Shown in pieces: positions 35,110-39,223 of a DNA stretch of 39,223 nucleotides. Each line of letters opens with the position of its first letter. Position 1 is the stretch's first letter. The notes beneath the pieces are model-generated. The model was not told the origin of the DNA, did no database searches, and was given only the letters and a program-made list of their open reading frames with translations. The stretch spans positions 1 to 39,223 of the forward strand of contig USAI01000013.1 in NCBI GenBank assembly GCA_900552675.1. The letters are read 5' to 3'. Position numbers and translations under genes: made by a program. The stretch comes from an uncultured Prevotella sp. GTDB taxonomy: Bacteria; Bacteroidota; Bacteroidia; Bacteroidales; Bacteroidaceae.

Positions 35110-35126
35110 AAGGTAAGTATCTTCTG

Positions 35127-36647
35127 TTAAGCCTTTACTGTGGGGCAGTCGGCCTTACGATTGCAGCAATAATAGTAGTCGGTAATAAAGCGTAGGTTCT
35201 TCTGCGCCAACTGCTTGCCTTCTTCTGCATTATCGCTGATGGTATAGTTGGTATCGGGCCACATACCATCATCTTGCAAACGACACATCACGTCATAAGG
35301 AATGGCGTTGGCGCGAGCAATAACATTGAGAGCATTGCGCGATGCCGTTTCTGGATTGTAGAAGGGGTTATCATCGGCCTTCACACAATCAAGCACACCA
35401 GGCTGCAAAGTGATGCCCGACTTGGGCGACGCCATCAGCATCAACCCCTTATGGCTCTTAAACTGTGGCAAGGTAACGCCCTGACTGAAGGTGTAGCCCA
35501 CCTTGTCGGCCAAGAACTGTTCGCAAGCATCGTTATCTTTAAAGAACTGCACATAGCGTCCATCGTTGGCCTTTACAAAAGCTTTATAGGCCGCCTTCTG
35601 GTTGCTGGTATCGCGATTAGCTTTCTCGTTAGCAACATACTGCTCTACCCCTTCGCTCATCTCGTTCACAGCAATGGTGCCAATGCGATAGTAGTTGCCC
35701 GCAAACTTCACAAACTCGCAAATGATAGTGGTCTTGCCTGCTTCTACATTCTTCATATCAGTTTCAAGATGTTGGGGAGCAATCTCTACCACACTATTGT
35801 CAATGAGGTCTTTCAGCACCACCTTGTCGGCATCGGCCTGCTCTACCATGTAGCAGCTGGCCTTCTTTACCTTCACATCTTTCCATGCTGCCAGCTGCTT
35901 ATGACCATTGGCCAAACGTGCCAACCACTCGGGTGTGGTGAGAGCCAAGAACGAGCGACGGTTCTTCAGCACCATGGTGGTGTACATACCCCATACCACC
36001 ACTTTCACCTGTTCGGGGTCGTTGTGTGGCTGCTCTAAGAAATTGTTCTTCAAGGTCAAGAACGAGTTGATGTTCTCAATATTGAAGAAGCTGTCATAGT
36101 GGAACCATGTTGCCACGGCCATATAATGTCCGCAAGCCTCGTCAGCCTCTGTTTCACGGTAGATAAAGTCGTGCAGACGATCGTTCTCAGGCGCTGTCTC
36201 ATACTCGTCTTCCAGCATCTCATAGATAAACTCGGCGGTAAGTTTCAGCACAGGGTTGTGGGGATATATCACGCGTTCGGTGCGACGATCCACCTGAAGA
36301 TTGTGCCACAACAAGAACTGTATATCTTCTTTATTGATTTCGTCGGGATAATAGTTTTCGTCTAAATCGAAGAACGGCAAACGTGAGCCATACTCTTTCA
36401 GGCAAGCCGATGTAAAGTTTTGCCAGATGCCATTCTGTGAGATTACATCCTCAAAATAGCCAGCAATGCACATGGTTACAACACGCAACTGGTCGATACT
36501 GGTAAAGAATGTATCACACTTTGTTTCTTTCAGTATATCATAAACACGGTTTGCAATGCCCGTATAATAGATATCGGTACTGTTAACAGTGGGGTACGGT
36601 TCCTGCTTCACCCAATCGGCAGGATAGAGGAAATTCTTTTTAGCCAT
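35127..36647 (-). CDS. Conserved Bacteroidota protein, possibly DUF3843
   Basis: With the start at MAKKNFLYPADW (36647) this is a 506-residue, soluble-looking protein with no signal peptide or membrane helix. The N-terminus, YPADWVKQEPYPTVNSTDIYYTGIANRVYDIL, has the D-W-x6-PY...D-x-YY-x-x-(I/L)AN pattern I associate with DUF3843; this is recall, not a search. The middle has an acidic region (LEDEYETAPEND) and the C-terminus is Cys-rich (YYYCCNRKADCPTVKA), perhaps binding metal. An upstream ATG (36701) would add 18 residues of the leader. Function unknown. It is alone between pepT and the antiporter, with its own terminator and a leader dyad. Confidence 0.75.
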   Translation of the reverse strand: MAKKNFLYPADWVKQEPYPTVNSTDIYYTGIANRVYDILKETKCDTFFTSIDQLRVVTMCIAGYFEDVISQNGIWQNFTSACLKEYGSRLPFFDLDENYYPDEINKEDIQFLLWHNLQVDRRTERVIYPHNPVLKLTAEFIYEMLEDEYETAPENDRLHDFIYRETEADEACGHYMAVATWFHYDSFFNIENINSFLTLKNNFLEQPHNDPEQVKVVVWGMYTTMVLKNRRSFLALTTPEWLARLANGHKQLAAWKDVKVKKASCYMVEQADADKVVLKDLIDNSVVEIAPQHLETDMKNVEAGKTTIICEFVKFAGNYYRIGTIAVNEMSEGVEQYVANEKANRDTSNQKAAYKAFVKANDGRYVQFFKDNDACEQFLADKVGYTFSQGVTLPQFKSHKGLMLMASPKSGITLQPGVLDCVKADDNPFYNPETASRNALNVIARANAIPYDVMCRLQDDGMWPDTNYTISDNAEEGKQLAQKNLRFITDYYYCCNRKADCPTVKA

Positions 36648-36658
36648 AAATGGATACA

Positions 36659-36739
36659 TCAGGAAGCCCAACATGAACCAGCATGAGAGTGATGGGGGCA
36701 TGAGGGGTGAATGAACATGGTGCCATGTAGGCTTCCTGA
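36659..36739 (-). promoter_or_regulatory. Leader inverted repeat of the DUF3843-like gene
   Basis: TCAGGAAGCC (36659-36668) and GGCTTCCTGA (36730-36739) are a perfect 10-bp inverted repeat 61 nt apart. A smaller hairpin, ACATGG/CCATGT (36715-36728), lies inside. The near arm is 12 nt before the chosen start codon, so the fold could mask the translation start. It could also act as the end of the pepT transcript, though no T-run is present. Confidence 0.45.
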
Positions 36740-36775
36740 ACAGTTAAAATATTGTTAGTTGAGTATTATTCGTTG

Positions 36776-36867
36776 AAAGATCTAGCGTTTAAAGATCAAT
36801 CGTTGTAAAGACTAATCATTAAAGATCTATCGTTGTAAGATCTATCGTTGTAAAGACTAATCGTTGA
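36776..36867. repeat. Six-unit degenerate tandem repeat over the pepT stop
   Basis: Six units of 14-16 bp, of the form AAAGATCTATCGTTGT or AAAGACTAATCGTTGA, start at 36776, 36791, 36807, 36821, 36837 and 36852. The last unit includes the pepT stop (36857-36859) and its codons for Phe-Asn-Asp. The array seems to have grown from the 3' end of pepT. Confidence 0.85.
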
Positions 36868-38080
36868 ATTGAGCTGTGATTTCGCAAATCTTGGTCACCA
36901 CCTGCATAGCCTTCTCCATAACCTGCACGCTTACAAACTCGTACGGGCCATGGAAGTTGACACCACCCGCAAAGATGTTAGGACAAGGCAGACCCTTGAA
37001 CGACAGCTGTGCACCATCAGTGCCACCACGAATGGGCTCTACCTTTGGCGGAACGCCACACTCTTGCATAGCCTTCAGCACAATGTCAATAACATGCATA
37101 TTGGGGTTTATCTTCTCCTTCATGTTATAATACTGATCCTTTACGTCGGCATGAACGGTGCCCTCGCCATACTTAGCGTTCATCTCGTTCACACATTTCT
37201 CGATAAAGTCTTTACGATCTTCAAAGCGATTGCGGTCGTGGTCGCGAATGATGTACGAAAGGGTTGCGTTTTCAATGTTGCTTTGTATGCCCAACAGATG
37301 ATAGAAGCCCTCATAGCCTTCAGTGGTTTCGGGGGTTTCGTTAGCGGGCAGCATGGCCGCAAATTCGGTAGCCAGACGGTTGGCGTTTACCATCTTGCCT
37401 TTAGCATATCCAGGATGCACACTCACACCTTTTATATGTATCTTGGCCGATGCGGCATTAAAGTTTTCATACTCAAGGTCGCCCAGGTCGCCACCATCCA
37501 TCGTATAGGCCCATTCACAACCAAACTTAGCTACATCGAAGTGGTGGGCACCCATGCCAATCTCTTCATCAGGATTGAACGCCACGCGAATATCGCCGTG
37601 CTTTACCTCGTCGTGGTCGCGCAACCAGCACATGGCCTGCACAATCTCGGCAATGCCAGCCTTATCGTCGGCACCCAGCAACGTGTGTCCGTCGGTCACA
37701 ATCAGGTCTTCACCTATATGTGCCTTCAGCTCAGGAAACTTGGTGGGCGAAGAAACGATGCCCTCTGAGAGCACGATATCGCCACCATCATAGTTTTTCA
37801 CAATGCGGGGATGAATATTAGCGCCGCTACAGTCGGTCGAGGTATCATAGTGTGAAATAAAGCCAATGGTGGGAGTTTTTTTCTTGGTATTGGCCTTCAG
37901 TGTAGCATAGATGTATCCGTTTTCGTCCATCTCTACATCGCTGAGCCCTTCATCTTCCAATTCTTTCTTCAGATATTGGGCAAAGACCAATTGTTTCGGT
38001 GTGCTTGGCACGCTCTGCGAATCTTCGCTCGATTGTGTGTCAAACTGTGTGTAGTTTAAAAATCGTTGGGTAATATCCAT
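36857..38080 (-). CDS. pepT: Peptidase T (tripeptide aminopeptidase)
   Basis: This 407-residue cytoplasmic M20B metallopeptidase removes N-terminal residues from tripeptides. Zinc-site motifs are clear: [16 protein letters not shown] near 76-91, GADDKAG near 135-141 (bridging Asp), [15 protein letters not shown] near 168-182 (catalytic Glu and metal Glu), and TMDGGDLG near 193-200. The C-terminal [26 protein letters not shown] supplies the last His-equivalent region, with FHGPYEF after it. Length and start ([17 protein letters not shown]) match the family. The promoter is consensus (38121-38151). The end of the gene lies in a tandem repeat. Confidence 0.96.
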   Translation of the reverse strand: MDITQRFLNYTQFDTQSSEDSQSVPSTPKQLVFAQYLKKELEDEGLSDVEMDENGYIYATLKANTKKKTPTIGFISHYDTSTDCSGANIHPRIVKNYDGGDIVLSEGIVSSPTKFPELKAHIGEDLIVTDGHTLLGADDKAGIAEIVQAMCWLRDHDEVKHGDIRVAFNPDEEIGMGAHHFDVAKFGCEWAYTMDGGDLGDLEYENFNAASAKIHIKGVSVHPGYAKGKMVNANRLATEFAAMLPANETPETTEGYEGFYHLLGIQSNIENATLSYIIRDHDRNRFEDRKDFIEKCVNEMNAKYGEGTVHADVKDQYYNMKEKINPNMHVIDIVLKAMQECGVPPKVEPIRGGTDGAQLSFKGLPCPNIFAGGVNFHGPYEFVSVQVMEKAMQVVTKICEITAQFND

Positions 38081-38120
38081 ATTTTAGTTATTTTTCTATT
38101 TTTACTTGTTCTATGTCATG

Positions 38121-38151
38121 CAAAGTTAGCGTTTTTCTTTTAATACGCAAA
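38121..38151 (-). promoter_or_regulatory. pepT promoter
   Basis: The minus strand reads TTTG (38148-38151), 19 nt, then TAACTTTG (38121-38128). This is a full match to the Bacteroidota consensus, 40 bp before the start codon. Confidence 0.8.
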
Positions 38152-38232
38152 TTCTTTCATGCTAATAATGTTCAAATTCTTTATGTTCCTTTTCACGCCA
38201 ACAACAACTGTGTTGAGAAGGACAGAGAAGCA

Positions 38233-39012
38233 TTAAATAACGCCAAAGTGCTGCAAAGCGTTTGCTATGCCGTCATCGTCAACTGAGGTGGTAACATAGT
38301 CGGCATTGGCTTTTACGTCATCAGTAGCATTATCCATTGCTACACCAATGCCGGCCTGACGCAAGATAGTAACATCGTTGCCACCATCTCCAAAAGCAAT
38401 AGTGTCGGCAATAGCAATGCCATCTGCCTCGGTCATAGCCACAAGTCCCTGACCTTTATTGGCATCACTTGCCGTTATATCGGTGAAGTCGGGATACCAA
38501 CGTGCCGACACCACACTATGCAGATGCGGCAACACCTCGGCCTCTTGCTCAAGCGTAAAGAAAGGTGTTACCTGTAACACATCGTCTTGCATCACCTCGC
38601 TCAGTGGCGACATTAATTTCTCATAAGGAACGTGCAACATATCATGCATGATGTATTCCATCTTCTCAGGATGTATGACCGCTATTTTATCTTTTCCTAC
38701 AACCACACAACCTATTTGTTTCTCATGGCATACATCTATAATACGTTGAACATCGTCTTTAGCAATAGGATGTATGCACACGTCACGTTTGCCAATAAAA
38801 CAATAGGCACCATTGTTGGTCATATAGCCATCAATAAGCGATGCTATCTGCCCCAGATTGTTAATAAACAAAAAGGGTCGACCCGTAGATATATAAATCT
38901 TCACACCATTGGCTTTAGCACGTTTCAGCGCTTCTATTGTAGAAGCAGGTATGGCGTGCGTTTTAAAACTTACCAATGTTCCGTCAATATCGAAGAATAA
39001 TGCCTTCGTCAT
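38233..39012 (-). CDS. Cof-type HAD-IIB sugar-phosphatase-like hydrolase
   Basis: This protein of about 259 residues is a cytoplasmic HAD phosphatase. Motif I is FFDIDGTL near 6-13 (nucleophile Asp and acid Asp), motif II is STGRPF, motif III is Lys in ASDANKGQGL near 188-197, and motif IV is GDGGNDV near 211-217. The cap between about 85 and 180 is of the C2B type, as in Cof/YbiV proteins that dephosphorylate sugar phosphates or flavin precursors. The substrate is not predictable. The ATG at 39012 fits homologues (MTKALFFDIDG); an in-frame ATG three codons upstream (39021) is possible. Two TAATTTTG -7-like boxes lie upstream (39111-39118, 39155-39162). Confidence 0.92.
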   Translation of the reverse strand: MTKALFFDIDGTLVSFKTHAIPASTIEALKRAKANGVKIYISTGRPFLFINNLGQIASLIDGYMTNNGAYCFIGKRDVCIHPIAKDDVQRIIDVCHEKQIGCVVVGKDKIAVIHPEKMEYIMHDMLHVPYEKLMSPLSEVMQDDVLQVTPFFTLEQEAEVLPHLHSVVSARWYPDFTDITASDANKGQGLVAMTEADGIAIADTIAFGDGGNDVTILRQAGIGVAMDNATDDVKANADYVTTSVDDDGIANALQHFGVI

Positions 39013-39203
39013 ATCTATCAATTCTTTTTTATTTACAATTTATGAAGTCGAATTAAAAACAGCATGGCAAGCATCATACTGTATATTGTCAACTGTTTAC
39101 TTTATCTTTACAAAATTACTGATTTTCTGTATAAATAGCCGCTATTCGTCCAAACAAAATTATAAAAGAAACCCGTTGGCGGAATTAATTTAAGTTGATA
39201 AAT

Positions 39204-39223
39204 ATGAGTAAAAAGTTGCACAT
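39204..39223 (+). CDS. Possible start of a divergent gene, cut by window end
   Basis: ATG AGT AAA AAG TTG CAC AT is a plausible coding start (MSKKLH) at the edge, divergent from the HAD gene. The 180-bp gap before it is AT-rich and holds a TATCTTTA box at 39103-39110 on the plus strand. Too short to name; it could be chance. Confidence 0.25.

Noticed and set aside
35274..36038. 254-aa plus-strand frame antisense to the DUF3843-like gene
   Set aside because: No signal, motif or promoter; explained by codon bias of the gene on the other strand.
36776..36867. CRISPR array
   Set aside because: Units are 14-16 bp, contiguous and degenerate with no spacers, and no cas gene is present.
36869..37768. 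299-aa plus-strand frame antisense to pepT
   Set aside because: pepT is unambiguous; the shadow frame has no domain.

Overview
The window looks like a 39 kb piece of a Bacteroidota chromosome, most likely Prevotellaceae. The grounds are SusD-like and DUF5004/DUF4961-type lipoproteins beside secreted glycoside hydrolases, a DUF4105/Lnb-type membrane protein, a C-terminal sorting-like tail of the form YNLSGQRV...KGIVIVNGRK, promoters of the Bacteroidota form TTTG-N19-TAnnTTTG, and almost no Shine-Dalgarno sequences. Bases 1-49 are not genomic. They are the end of an Illumina P7 adapter, an index and the read-2 primer, so the left edge is an assembly end. I saw no rRNA, tRNA, CRISPR array, transposase or phage gene.

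Region 1 (about 1-14.7 kb, all minus strand) is a polysaccharide-utilisation-type cluster. In transcription order it holds an Lnb-like protein (DUF4105), a GH38-like alpha-mannosidase, a GH92 alpha-mannosidase, a GH2 enzyme of the beta-mannosidase/exo-glucosaminidase type, a GH78 alpha-L-rhamnosidase, a SusD-like lipoprotein, a DUF5004-like lipoprotein and a DUF4961-like lipoprotein cut by the adapter. The predicted target is a glycan with alpha-mannose, alpha-rhamnose and a beta-linked hexose or hexosamine. No SusC porin and no regulator lies in the window, which is odd because SusC normally sits directly upstream of SusD.

Region 2 (14.8-26.3 kb, minus strand) is housekeeping: a secreted protein with a sorting-like tail, class I fumarase with its own terminator, then a compact run made of a DUF4369 lipoprotein, dihydroorotase, a free-standing MetH activation domain, a membrane metallophosphoesterase, PlsC, a YfhO-type giant membrane protein and a GSCFA protein.

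Region 3 (26.3-30.6 kb): divIC/ftsB and a small membrane protein diverge from dnaX. Between them lies about 560 bp rich in inverted repeats and three copies of an ARG-box-like 14-mer. dnaX converges on asnA across a shared bidirectional terminator. asnA has a consensus promoter and an 18-bp leader hairpin at its predicted transcription start.

Region 4 (30.9-39.2 kb, minus strand): a surface metallophosphoesterase lipoprotein overlapping a CPA2 antiporter gene, a 524-codon conserved Bacteroidota protein (possibly DUF3843), peptidase T and a Cof-type HAD phosphatase. Two genes here (the metallophosphoesterase and pepT) end inside tandem-repeat tracts that include their stop codons.

The most useful leads are the adapter-made stop codon, the SusC-less SusD, the divergent GH38 active site, the asnA leader hairpin, the duplicated start region of the GSCFA gene and the pepT 3' repeat. 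No wholly new system is evident. The cluster in region 1 is the best candidate for unexplored biology.
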